From Palaemon carinicauda (Eukaryota > Arthropoda > Malacostraca > Decapoda > Palaemonidae), in assembly GCF_036898095.1 (NCBI RefSeq), contig NC_090751.1, positions 86,441,120 through 86,505,119 on the forward strand: a stretch of DNA of 64,000 bases, read 5' to 3'. Each line of letters opens with the position of its first letter. Position 1 is the stretch's first letter. A program made the position numbers and the translations under genes. Shown here in pieces: positions 53,072-63,493 of this stretch. The notes beneath the pieces were generated by a model. The model was not told the origin of the DNA, made no database searches, and saw nothing but the letters and a program-made list of their open reading frames with translations.

Positions 53072-53452
53072 AATTACCTCCGCAAACGAATTTGGAAGGA
53101 GGTTATGTTTTCTCCCCTGTTTGTGTGTTTGTTTGTGCGTGTGAGTGTTTGTTTGTGAACAGCTTCTGGCCACAACTTTAATCGTAGAGTAATGAAACTT
53201 GCAGGGATTAACTGTTATATAAAAAGCTGGAAAAGATTAAATTTTGGAAGGTCAAGGTCACTGTCACGCAAAATATCAAATTCACTTAATCAGCCTTAAG
53301 TTTGGACATCATTGTCACAGAGATGTCAAACTTGGTTCATATTTGAGTGCATAAAAATCCACGCCAATTAATATATGTTAAAGGCAAAGTTCAAGGTCGA
53401 GAAATAAGCTGCCACGGCGGAGGTCTGCGCTCTACTGAGTGCCCCTCTAGTT
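53072..53452 (+). repeat. Interspersed repeat, ATTACCTCCGC...TCTGCGCTCTACTGAGTGC type
   Basis: Begins AATTACCTCCGCAAACGAAT with GGAGGTTATGTTTTC and TTTGTTTGTG runs, and ends GGCGGAGGTCTGCGCTCTAC. I recall very similar repeats across many aquatic animals, but cannot confirm. Ends are loosely inverted (CCTCCGC / GCGGAGG). No coding capacity. Confidence 0.55.
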
Positions 53453-53639
53453 TAACGGTGCATTCATCCCCCACACATATACCAGATGCAATATTATAAT
53501 TTTTATCAATTAAATTAGAATAGTGGAATATGTCAAACTGTATATTGTGTAGAATTTTAAGATTTATGCGATATATTACTGAATTATGGAACAACCTGAA
53601 TTACTTTTTTTAGAATGATTTATTGTTAATTTGTTCTCT

Positions 53640-53767
53640 TCAGTTATTTATTTCCTTATTTCCTTTCCTCACTGGGCTATTTTTCCCTGTTGGAGCCCCT
53701 GGGCTTATAGCATCTTGCTTTTCCAATTAGGGTTGTAGCTTGGATAGTAATAATAATAATAATAATA
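53640..53767 (+). repeat. LINE 3' tail fragment with (AAT)n
   Basis: TTTCCTTTCCTCACTGGGCT through TTAGGGTTGTAGCTTGGATA and (AAT)n at 53747-53767. Nearly the same as the inverse of 8213-8330. Confidence 0.8.
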
Positions 53768-53769
53768 TT

Positions 53770-56650
53770 GATGTGCTATTGTAGAGGAGGAAGAGCTTTG
53801 GATAGTAGTAGTACCAGTGCAGTCACTGCAATTGTAGTGTACTTGTGTTTCTCCAACTTCATTGCCACTTTTACTATTTGAATGTTTGTCGTACAGTAAC
53901 TTATTCTATCTGTTGTGTACCTTGTGCTATCTATAATACCGTGAAGAGGAGCTTTAAAGGTTTGTTTCATGTGTATTATTTTACCGGTGGCTGTTATGGA
54001 ATGTTAATTTTGACATATTTATTTGAGCTATCCTAGCCTGTAGTCCCACATCACAGGGTCGGCTCTCCATAGCCGGCGTCTAAATGTCTCTTAACAGTAG
54101 GGAAGGACCATGATATGATTGGAAACAATTTATTTGTGGCTAGGATTGTTGGAAGTATTAAAAAAAACTACTGGTATTTAGGAATATAGCTTAACCTAAC
54201 GTTTGTAAAAGTAGGGCAATGGGCTCGTAGCATGTCCCGTCACTCCTCTCCACTTAACAAATGTAGGTTACTGTAGCTTAGGCCGATTCATAAAGGGTAG
54301 TCGGAAATCCTTTAGTAGTTAATGCTAAGGATCAACACTCAAGCCCTTCATAATGCCATCCCATTAATGTTAACTGTAATATTTCGATTGTCCCACCCAG
54401 CCAATACTGCTTGTGAGTACACAGGGGCTTGATGTTTATCTGGTAAAATTATAGTTACTGACGGGATAATTTCTAGAAAAAACTTTGTTTTAACCATTAT
54501 CTGCTTTTTTTTTCTGACGGGACACAATTTCTAGAAAAAAAACTTTGTTTTTACCATTATTTTACAATCTCCAGGTGCTGGTGTATCTATCAGAATACTG
54601 TACTTGTATATACACGAACCGTACATTTTTTGAATCTCTATTCTTGTAATTTCTCAATTTGGTTTTTACAGGATACTTTGATTTCTAGCAAATCTGCATT
54701 TCGCTATAAGAAATGTCGTAGTGCTGGCTATTTTGGCATTTTTCTCTGTGTAACTAATATGGGCTGTTGCATAATAACTTTCATATCAATCGACTAAAGT
54801 ATGAACACCATTTCATCGACTAAACCCAATTTTTACTCTCGGGATATAATGGCGATGCATTGCTTGCCATTGTTTGAGGCAGCTATTCTGTTCTTTGTAT
54901 GATGTAATCCTTGCTTGGCCTTTTTTAACCTATTAAAGGCTAACAAGTAATTATGCATAAGTTTCTTGATATTGTTTTACAATGTTACAACCCCCCCCCC
55001 CCCATCTTCCACTTCAGTTTCATTATAGCTCCCATTACAGGAATCCCACAAGAGAGTGGTTCATTCTAATTCGAATTTTAGTGTTATTTCATCAATTTCA
55101 GTAATTGAACATATTTAAAACACATTCCATTAACTATATAGTTTTTGTTGCTCATCTAAATAAGGACGACCCACATGGTTGACATGCATTACATATTGCT
55201 AGAACAGAGGGCCATGGAGATAGTGGTTATTTGCGAGTAAAGTGAACCACGATGGAGATCGGACGATTTGAAACGTTATATAGATTACAAGTACAGTAAT
55301 TATGGTACTTTAATTTTACACATTTTCGTACATGATCCATTTATTTTTCAAACTGATGATCGTTTGTTTTTTATGCATTTCTGTCCATTATTATTGCTGC
55401 AGATTACTCTGTTTTCGTATTTCCCAACCCAAAATCTCCGGTTTCCCTCTGGGGTCTCCCATAATTGTTATTACGTATATGATGTATTGAAAAATTGTAC
55501 TGTACTTGGAATTATTTTGGAGGCCTCTTGCATTATTTGGTAATTTTTTTATCCGCTTGCTTTTTTCATTTCATTATAAAACGTTTACAAATATTGTCAT
55601 TTGCCCTTTATATCAATTTAATTTATTCTCCTCAGTGAATTTAATAATCCTCCTGACTTACTTTCTGGTATATACTATATATTCTTGGTACTTTGATGGG
55701 ACTAAAGTGCAAGCTATTTTTGGTATGGTTGAAGTATGCCTAAGTAATGCCTATGTAAGTCTCAATAAGTTTAGCCTATTTGGAATAAGCATAGATTGAT
55801 GTGAATTAGTATTGTGTCATTTTACTAGTCATTAAACTTTATGCCCTAGGCCTATATATTAATTTGCCCCAGTCACACACCAGTCCATGAAAGTTGAGCT
55901 AGGCGGTTTTCTCTATGTTTTTTCTCATCACAGTTGGGCAAATCTGCTATTATTGTTAGATTGAGTAGTTCCTTTGCTGCACTAACTCTTGCTTGAAGGA
56001 CCTGCCTGAGGTGCGAAGTTGCATGCCATTGGAAATGGGAATATTTTTAGACTTTCTTTCAATATCGTGCTAGTCATTTGCTTCATTATTAAACTTCATG
56101 AAAACAAGGCTGAATTAGACTAAGTAGGATTAGCTAGGAAGTCGTTGCAGCTAAGGCAAGTAGAAATTTATAAACAGTCTTAGCCTTTCATTGATAAGTT
56201 ATGAGACATTTTTTTTAGACATTATAAGTCTTTATGGAATTGAAGAATGTGAATTTTTGGCCGTTGTTAGTGTTAGCCTTTGAAAATATTTAGCAGCCTA
56301 AATTGTTATTTCAAGATACTTCCAAAATTTCCAGTTTTTGCGTTTATTACACATAGGCCTCTTCTATCATATTGATTTTGTTCGCATTAAGCCATCATGT
56401 TTTATTGTGTTGTACATTTGATATTCACCGTGAAGTCCATTGTATTAATATTCCTTGTTCTTTATGAAAACCTTATTCAGCAAGATATTCCTCACTATTA
56501 TCTGTTTCATACCAGCATACTGCTTAAATCCACTGCGAACAATTTTGGGGCTAATTAGTTAATTTATGTAGTTTTGTAATTTTGTTTATAATCATTTAAT
56601 ATATCAATACTTTGATCTTTTTCTTTATCAATATAATTTGAATAAGAAAC
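53770..56650. other. Stretch without recognised genes
   Basis: AT-rich. It contains a 56-bp imperfect tandem duplication (54458-54513 and 54514-54570, GACGGGA...ATTTCTAGAAAA) and a C-run near 54991. Open frames at 55268-55543 and 55506-55799 are Phe/Tyr-rich and not recognised. Confidence 0.5.
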
Positions 56651-56655
56651 TTGGT

Positions 56656-56656
<1 letters not shown>

Positions 56657-56752
<96 letters not shown>
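56657..56752. repeat. (GT)n(GA)n microsatellite
   Basis: GT units at about 56657-56669, then GA units to 56752 with one interruption near 56696. It abuts the 3' end of the LINE at 56760. Confidence 0.95.
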
Positions 56753-56754
<2 letters not shown>

Positions 56755-57079
56755 TCTTACAAGGATTTTAGATGTCTCAAAGACTTTTTAGTTCATCCGC
56801 AGAGACTCCCCTTGCTCTTTGGTAGAGCTACCTACTTCAAGTATTTAGAGTTCTTATGATCTTGTCTAACTTATTCTTGAACTCGTTTACCGTGTTACTG
56901 TTTACTACATTCGATGGAAGTCTACTCCAAGTATTTGCTATTTTGTATGTAAAGAAATTACCACATTGAGTGGTGTTGTATCTTTTTAATTCTAGGTTGT
57001 GTCTGTTACCTCTGGAATGATTTGTGCTACACGTGAATAGATTGCTGTTTGTAGATCAAATAAGTTCAAACGTTCCATC

Positions 57080-57437
57080 CTTCCCTATATCCAAATTGCT
57101 TTAGTGTTGGAACTAGTTTGGTGACCCTAGCTTGTACTGCTTCCAGTCTACCTATATCATTCTGAATACTAGGAGCCCAGAATTAGACTCCTTATTCTAG
57201 ATGGGGTCTTACTAATGATGTGTAGAGCTGTAGTACAGTGTCTTTGTTTCTGCTTTTGAATTGTCTTTTTATGTAACCTATTAGTTTTTGTGCTTTCTTT
57301 ACAGCTTGTATGCTCTGGTTGGTGAACTTCAAATTCTTGCTGATAATAATACCGATATCTTCCTCTTGGTCCACACTTTCTATTTCATTACCGAGCAGTG
57401 AACAATCTAATTGTGGGTTACTATAACCTATATGCAT
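57080..57437 (-). pseudogene. LINE RT C-terminal region
   Basis: Frame 57192-57437 reads EDIGIIISKNLKFTNQSIQA, KAQKLIGYIKRQF and LQLYTSLVRPHLE, continuing past a stop (with YGVQFW replaced) to IGRLEAVQARVTKLV. This LGV/GI-is-x-LkF and LY-sLVRPhLEY block follows the palm in CR1/L2/Jockey-type LINEs. Confidence 0.75.
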
Positions 57438-57772
57438 GACTTTGCATTTCCCTCAGTTAAAAGGCATTTGCCATTTTCTGGACCATTCTCCTTTCTTCCT
57501 TAGATCCTCTCTTAAGGCTTCGACGTCTTCTGAGTTCGCAGCATTTATGCATAGTTTAGTATCGTCGGCAAATTTGGCTATTCTACTAGTCAACCCTAAG
57601 TCTATGTTGTCAATGTTGATCTGAAATAGCAATGGGTCAAGGATGGATCATTGAGGTACTCTGCTTGTAACAGATGCGCACTCTGAAGCTTCTCCATTGA
57701 TTACAACTCTGTTTTCTGTTTGTTAGTAAATCTCCGATCCATTCAGCTAGCTCGTCAGTAATGCATAGTGCT

Positions 57773-58490
57773 CTAATTTTGTCCATTTATTTTTTTATGA
57801 GGAACTTTGTCAAAAGCCTTTGGGAAGTCTAGGTATATGATGTCTATTGCCCTGTTTGTGTCATGAATGCTAAACCTGTTGTGGAAAAATTCCAAAAGAA
57901 TTGTCACATATCTCTTTTGTCTGAATCCATGTTGGCTGTCTATCAGAAGATTGTTTTTCTCTATGTGTTCTACTATTGAATCTACTATAGTTGATTCAAA
58001 AATTTTGCAAGGCACTCAAGTTAGACAGACAGGTCTATAGTTGCCAAGTTTTTCTTTTGGTCCCTTCTTTTAGATTGGAGGAATATTGCCTAGTTTCCAT
58101 CCTGTGGTGCCTTTCTTTCATTGGCTGTCTTTTGGAACATTTTGTTAAAGTGTGAGGTCATCTCTTCTAGTTCTATAAACACACTTGAATTAAATATCAT
58201 CTGGACCTGGTACCTAAGACTTATTATGTCCTTTTTATTTTTTTTTATTTTGACATCATACACTGTAAATGTAATTCTATTCATTGATTGTGGCCCATCA
58301 TATTTGATAACTTGTTCGGGGAAGGTCATTGATTCTTCCTTAGTGAATAGTTTGAAATATGCATTCATAATTTCGGATTATTCCGAATCATTTATTATAA
58401 GATTTCTCTCTGAGTCTGTTAATGGGCTAATGTTTTTGACTGGCTTTCTACTGTTTACAGACGCCAAAAATTCTTTTGGGGTTTCTTTAC
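57773..58490 (-). pseudogene. LINE RT fingers and palm region
   Basis: Frame 57773-58015 contains DSQHGFRQKRYVTILLEFFH and IDIIYLDFPKAFDKVPHKK, where the first catalytic Asp is in YLDF. Frame 58090-58368 and the piece 58378-58490 give the N-terminal extension (KEFLASVNSRK, then NAYFKLFTKEES). The YADD box expected around 57480-57640 is not readable in one frame. Confidence 0.75.
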
Positions 58491-58500
58491 TAGCTGATGC

Positions 58501-59000
58501 NNNNNNNNNNNNNNNNNNNNNNNNNNNNNNNNNNNNNNNNNNNNNNNNNNNNNNNNNNNNNNNNNNNNNNNNNNNNNNNNNNNNNNNNNNNNNNNNNNNN
58601 NNNNNNNNNNNNNNNNNNNNNNNNNNNNNNNNNNNNNNNNNNNNNNNNNNNNNNNNNNNNNNNNNNNNNNNNNNNNNNNNNNNNNNNNNNNNNNNNNNNN
58701 NNNNNNNNNNNNNNNNNNNNNNNNNNNNNNNNNNNNNNNNNNNNNNNNNNNNNNNNNNNNNNNNNNNNNNNNNNNNNNNNNNNNNNNNNNNNNNNNNNNN
58801 NNNNNNNNNNNNNNNNNNNNNNNNNNNNNNNNNNNNNNNNNNNNNNNNNNNNNNNNNNNNNNNNNNNNNNNNNNNNNNNNNNNNNNNNNNNNNNNNNNNN
58901 NNNNNNNNNNNNNNNNNNNNNNNNNNNNNNNNNNNNNNNNNNNNNNNNNNNNNNNNNNNNNNNNNNNNNNNNNNNNNNNNNNNNNNNNNNNNNNNNNNNN
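58501..59000. other. Assembly gap of 500 N
   Basis: Exactly 500 Ns. The open frames across it consist of X and mean nothing. Base composition changes from AT-rich on the left to GC-rich on the right. Confidence 0.99.
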
Positions 59001-59339
59001 CCATGTGGCCTACGTAAGCTTGTGTGTGAAGGAAGAAGTGTGACCCGTCTTAGGCAGTTGACCTGGAGTTCCAGAAGGAACTCTGGGTTAAGACGTTCCC
59101 AATACCACCTCGTCAGGGTATGGGGGACGCGACAGTATTGACTCAATACTCGGAACACAAGGAAGCATGGTTTACCTGCAGAGGTTCGAGGTCAGCTATG
59201 CAGAGACCAGGATGCTGCTTCCCCGTAGAGGGGATGATGAAGAAAGAAGTAAGGGCCAGACATACTTCTTTCGTTCATGCAGACTAAAACCTGATAACAA
59301 TGCCCTCAACCTTCTGCTACCTGTCCAAAAAGGAGCCTG

Positions 59340-60500
59340 AGGTTAGACCAGCTGTTGTGTAGCCACCACAGAGCGATAGAAAACGTATCGAGACTCCTGT
59401 GGGTCACGCCCTGCAGGAAGCGGGCTGCGAAGGTCATCAGACGCTTCCAGACTCCAGCTTGTAGCACCTGCGTCACAGAGTAGTATTACTCGAAGGCGAG
59501 GGACGTTGCGATGTATCCAACATCGTGCTGTAGGGCGACGTGACGGGGGAGGGTCTGAAGACAGGTCGAGATGAATGTCCTTGAGTCCAGGCTGAAGAGG
59601 TATGCTGGTGACTCTCCCCCCATGTCCTCCTTGTGTTCCCAAATCGGCTGCAACTGAGGCCAAACTGCAGCTGTTCCCAGCGCTAACCTCTCGATTCCTG
59701 TACTGGCAAGAAAGAGAAGGTCTTGGGACATCAGACACAGAATGGAGACTCAAAATCTTGAATGAATCGGACCGAAGGGTCGGGACCCACAGATTCTGAG
59801 TCTAGCCAACAACTCAGGAGCGAGCCTGAATGTTGCCTTCCCCTCTTCCTTAGAAAGGGGGGAGTAGTAAGAGACCAAGAAGATTGCTTACACACTGGCC
59901 GTGGCCAGAGTGAGCAGAAGACCCAGGGCGGAATACAATCCGAGGCCTGTCGTAAAAGGGTCTTGAGAAGATCTCTTAAAGGACTAAAAGTCCGAGCCAT
60001 GCTCCAAGTTGGAGGTCTTCCTCCGACTAGGGCAGGGACGATCGTAGCTTCGCTATGAGCGAGGATAGATCCAGCGGGCAGGAAAAAGTTATTCCTTTAA
60101 GCCTGAAGGTCAGGGAAAGGCTGAGCGGACAGGCTTCATTGCCAAGAGCGGAAAGGAGTTTCCTCCCGCCGAAAGGCAATAAGACCGTTATTGCTGGAGA
60201 AGAGGCCTCACGGGAAGAGGTATATCTCCCACGGCACCAACCACCTTAGACTCTTCACTTTGCCTGGGAGACCCCTGTGGATGACTATCGCAGATGACGC
60301 GACCTCCGTACCGCGACTGTAGCGGGTTGTCTCTTCTAGAGGAGGAAGCGTAGTGTCTCCAGGCATGAAGCCGAAGCGACGCCCCGGTTCGGGAGAGATG
60401 TCGCAGTGTGGTTGCTTGAGTAGTCTGCGCCGTGGGAGAAGCTCTCCCGGGAGTTCCGTCAGGGGAAGCAGAGGGTCCAGAAACCGTTCTGCACATAGTC
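59340..60500 (-). pseudogene. Inactive tyrosine recombinase of DIRS copy F
   Basis: The C-terminal part is clear: QHDVGYIATSLAFE, a TAA stop (59486-59488), then VLQAGVWKRLMTFAARFLQG and VTHRSLDTFSI. Compared with copies A, B and E, the H-x-x-R arginine is glycine (codon 59516-59518). The residue aligned with the nucleophile tyrosine is phenylalanine (59417-59419). Upstream, LLKQPHCD and LRLHAWRHYASS resemble the segment between RNase H and recombinase in DIRS. The core-binding domain and box I are not readable. Confidence 0.6.
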
Positions 60501-60579
60501 CCAGTGAGCTCTCCCATTGAAAGGTTGACAGACAACCTGGTTTTGTTGAGACCCATTGTCCGCAGACAAAAAGGAGGGA

Positions 60580-60830
60580 AGACGCAGGCGTCGAAGTTGT
60601 CCCACCATCACCGGAATGCATCTTGCCAGAGTCTCGGGGTCTGAGACTGGGGGGAAAACTAGCGGAAGCTTGAGGTTCCAAGCTGTCGCGATCAGGTCCC
60701 CCAGACCAGCACTTGCTGGTTACCCAAGGTCAAAGACCCCTAGGTACACTCTCTCTATGAGGCTCTGCTCGGATAGTCTGAGAGAAACATTCCCCTGCCT
60801 GGAATGAGAGAGCCGATGGTGGAATTGAGA
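60580..60830 (-). pseudogene. RNase H to recombinase linker of DIRS copy F
   Basis: On the - strand this reads GNVSLRLSEQSLIERVYLGV, a stop, then GLGDLIATAWNLKLPLVFPP and VSDPETLARCIPVMVGQLRR. This corresponds to the linker of copy B (NVMADPLSR, TEWTLH, TIDLFAT, LPLYCSPIPDP). Both the order and the DLIAT/LPL motif support the call. One stop interrupts it. Confidence 0.5.
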
Positions 60831-61394
60831 GAATCTCAATCATCCCGATATCTCTACTGCAAGATGTGAAGGTGTGAAAATGCGTCCCCTGCTGGTTAGC
60901 ATGAAGTCGACACGCAACGGGGCGACTTGGCAGGAGCGGTAGGATCTGAAGAGGGGCCAGACTAAGGCCCTTAAGCCTGCCTGAATGATGGAGAGGTATC
61001 CTTCAGGTCTTGACCATAGGCCTGGACCGGAACATGCCCCCCCCCCCCTTTCCTTTGACGAGTCCGAGAACCGCATCAAGAATGTGGGAAAGGACGAGAA
61101 TATCCACTACCATCAACAGGCTCCATAGGTCAACACCCATTGTAGGTTTAATAGTTCCGCTGGTCCATAGGGCCAGGGAGTCCGGTTAAACATTGCCTGA
61201 AGCCACCGGAACTTGGATCGCCCCACATGGAACTTATCCTGAGGCGACCGTTCGGACTATAAACGGGTCAATGAGGAAAGAAGAACTAGGAAACGTTCCA
61301 AGGTAGGGCTGAAAACTCTGCTTGACTGAGAACAGGTACTGCGACTCTCCTCAGTCTTGCCACGGTGAACCGAAAGGAAGGCTCGGAGGATGTG

Positions 61395-61501
61395 GTAACA
61401 GAATCTGGCGTCCCCAGGTGGTCACCCATCCAAGTACCGACGTTGCTTAACCTCGCTGGACGGACGAGAAGCGGGGTTTCCAACGTGGTAAGGCGGTTGA
61501 C
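61395..61501 (-). pseudogene. 5S rRNA-like pseudogene
   Basis: On the - strand the sequence begins GTCAACCGCCTTACCACGTT and contains CTTCTCGTCCGTCCAGCGAG, the box A-like GTTAAGCAACGTCGG, then GTACTTGGATGGGTGACCAC and CTGGGGA. This follows animal 5S rRNA from base 1 to about 110. About nine bases (GCCCGGTCA) are missing between box A and the intermediate element, and the stem bases have drifted. Length is 107 against about 120. It could be a dead 5S copy or the head of a 5S-derived (SINE3-type) retroposon; no SINE body or tail was recognised. It lies within the RT region of DIRS copy F. Confidence 0.75.
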
Positions 61502-62000
61502 TCAATATCATGGCCAGATACTCCAGATGTTGAGGCAGAGGAAGAGAAGGCTCCAAGCAAAATACCATGAGCCCACACTCATGGTCAGCATTCGGAAGCT
61601 TTTCCCGGCGCTGAAGAAGGTCGAAACCCGAGCCTACCGGAGTTGACCAGCCCTCCAAACAGCAGAGGAGGCGGAAGTCTGCACCTGAGCGGCCAAGAGG
61701 AAGGCAGGGAGAGTTCTCTGGGGAAACAAACCTGCTATGCCACGGCGGGATAGCCACACTGCATCATAAGCAGGAATACTTGCAGTTTAGGCTGAATTCG
61801 ACGAGCACCCTGGAAGATGGATGGAATGGAAACTGAAAGTACCCGTCCTTCCGATCCAGGGTTAAAGGAGTCCTGTCGCCTCGTTACCAGTCTGATCGAT
61901 TCTGCTGGTCTACGCTGGCCGAAGTTTGTTCGACAAACTTGATCAGGGCTGAGAGGTCGACTATGGACATCCCCTCTCAGATCCTTCCTTACAAGAAAGG
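61502..62000 (-). pseudogene. Reverse transcriptase remnant of DIRS copy F
   Basis: On the - strand: MSIVDLSALIKFVEQTSASV (about 61985-61925), RKDGYFQFPFHPSSRVLVEF (about 61840-61785) and, after a disrupted stretch, SLPLPQHLEYLAMILS (about 61550-61505), corresponding to PSQ-x-x-YLGM-x-x of DIRS RTs. The DD catalytic box between them is not readable, so the palm looks deleted or shifted. Stops occur near 61765. Confidence 0.6.
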
Positions 62001-62461
62001 ATCGACTGAGGGGGCCGGGGGTGAAGCCGTCGATGATCCTAAGGAAGACCTTCGCCTAAGGTATGGATCATTCTGCCCAACCGGGCAACTCTGCTGATGC
62101 TATGGCATAGAGGTTCAGAGACACTGAATTCGCTGACAGAGACGGCAGGCGCGATCTCCTTGGCTACTCACAGAGATTGTGCGGGAATGGGCATCGGGAA
62201 GCTGTCATTCGGATGAGTAACCTTAAGCATCCTCCAGCGAAAAAACCTGCAATCCTAGAGTTCGTGAACTCCTTTTAGGACTATGCCCCCCCGGGGGAGT
62301 CTCCCGTGCCATCTGTTCCTGACAGGAGGAAACTGCAATTGGACACCTTGTCCCAGTTGTCGTAGCCGATAACTTAGGCCGACGTGGTTGAAAGAAAAGG
62401 GAGCTGGAGCCCTGCAGAGTCTGGAAGAAAGCGCCTTGGAGGAGTGAAACCGGAAGTCGAT

Positions 62462-63493
62462 TTACTCCGCACAGCAGACGTCTAAGTCTCTGTCCTTGGG
62501 CAAAGACAAAACTCTTCTCAAGGATGGAAGGGTGTCTGAGGTCGTTGACCTCCACAGATGAGACACCCGAATGAAGCCTTCAGTCAGCGCGTCCAGATGG
62601 TACAACATCGAGCTTGTCCGCAAGTAGATACTTAACGACGAAAGGCCAAGGTGCCTGAGCTCGAGAGGAGGAAAGTACCCTTGATCTTCCTGTAGCTTCC
62701 TTGAACCAAACCTCGGGCCCGTAACCGAGGAGGGAAAGAACCTGGTAAGCTCCCAGAGGAAGAGGTAAGCAGTCACCCCTTGTCCGATGGAGAAATCTTC
62801 AACGGAAAGCCCCCCCGCCAAAAATCCTTCCAGGGCGGGAGAAGGAGAGAGTACTCGTGCAGGAGAGGGGACCCTCGAGACCGACCTCTTGGGAACCAAC
62901 TTCGCCCTGGGGGAAGTCACCACGAAGTCCACTCCTCTCTTTCTCTTCAGCGTAGGAGAGACAGCCGCTGGTTTGTTACCCTGGCCGGTGAGTGCTGGTT
63001 TCATAAACCTCATTAACGCCCGTGCCAGCGGATCAAACCATGAAGAATGCTGTACTGACCTGTCTTCGTCCTGCACTACCAACCTGTGCTTGGATGGAGG
63101 TGATCCCGAGTGCCGCCTAGGAGCACGCGTCCCTGCTGCTACCACCGGCTGTGGAATTCGCCGCGAACTATGGTCGCGCGAGGGCGAACAGTCGCGCAAA
63201 GGCGAATGGTCGCGCGGGCGCACAGGCGAGTGGTCGCGCGGGCGCGCAGGCGAGCGGTCGCGAGGGCGCGCAGGCGAGCGATCGCGCGGGCGCGCAGGCG
63301 AGCGATCGCGCAGGCGAGCGATCGCGCGGGCGCGCAGGCGAGCGATCGCGCGGGGCGCGCAGGCGAATGGGCGTGACGGCGAGGGATCGTGCTGCCGCGT
63401 AGGTGAAGAAGATCGCTGGCGGTAAGCGATGGCGAGCAGCATGTGTAGGTGAATGATCGCGTGATAGGGTGCGATGGTGATCAGCATCCGCAA
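62462..63493 (-). CDS. Gag-like ORF of DIRS copy F with Arg/Ser/Pro repeats
   Basis: A 343-residue open frame. The N-terminal ~110 residues contain tandem 8-residue units RDRSPARP (about 63200-63365), resembling an SR-rich region. The middle has HSSWFDPLARALMRFMKPAL. The C-terminal part includes SVEDFSIGQGVTAYLFLWEL and a leucine-rich end. Position directly 5' of the RT and the repeat-rich N-terminus parallel the gag-like ORF of copy B. No zinc knuckle. Upstream in-phase repeats (63481-63972) may be its true N-terminus, displaced by a one-base change. Confidence 0.5.
   Translation of the reverse strand: MRMLITIAPYHAIIHLHMLLAIAYRQRSSSPTRQHDPSPSRPFACAPRAIARLRARAIARLRDRSPARPRDRSPARPRDRSPARPRDHSPVRPRDHSPLRDCSPSRDHSSRRIPQPVVAAGTRAPRRHSGSPPSKHRLVVQDEDRSVQHSSWFDPLARALMRFMKPALTGQGNKPAAVSPTLKRKRGVDFVVTSPRAKLVPKRSVSRVPSPARVLSPSPALEGFLAGGLSVEDFSIGQGVTAYLFLWELTRFFPSSVTGPRFGSRKLQEDQGYFPPLELRHLGLSSLSIYLRTSSMLYHLDALTEGFIRVSHLWRSTTSDTLPSLRRVLSLPKDRDLDVCCAE
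63190..63365 (-). repeat. 24-bp-type GC-rich coding minisatellite
   Basis: Units around GCGATCGCGCGGGCGCGCAG encode RDRSPARP on the - strand. Spacing is a multiple of 3 throughout most of the array. Composition is above 75% GC by eye. Confidence 0.75.

Larger units (their letters stand above)
56760..58500 (-). mobile_element. Non-LTR retrotransposon (CR1/L2-like) fragment, second LINE family
   Basis: Read on the - strand from the gap leftwards: an RT N-terminal extension (near 58380-58490), fingers and palm (57773-58015 frame), and the RT C-terminal part (57192-57437 frame). Then comes a LEAVQARVTKL-type thumb/connection (about 57080-57190) and a 3' UTR to the GA repeat. It is distinct from the LINE at 8213. 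Its 5' part, including any endonuclease, would lie in the N gap. Stops and shifts between frames make it inactive. Confidence 0.75.

Noticed and set aside
58121..59158. Long ORFs of 200-300 residues across 58501-59000
   Set aside because: They consist mostly of X from the N gap.
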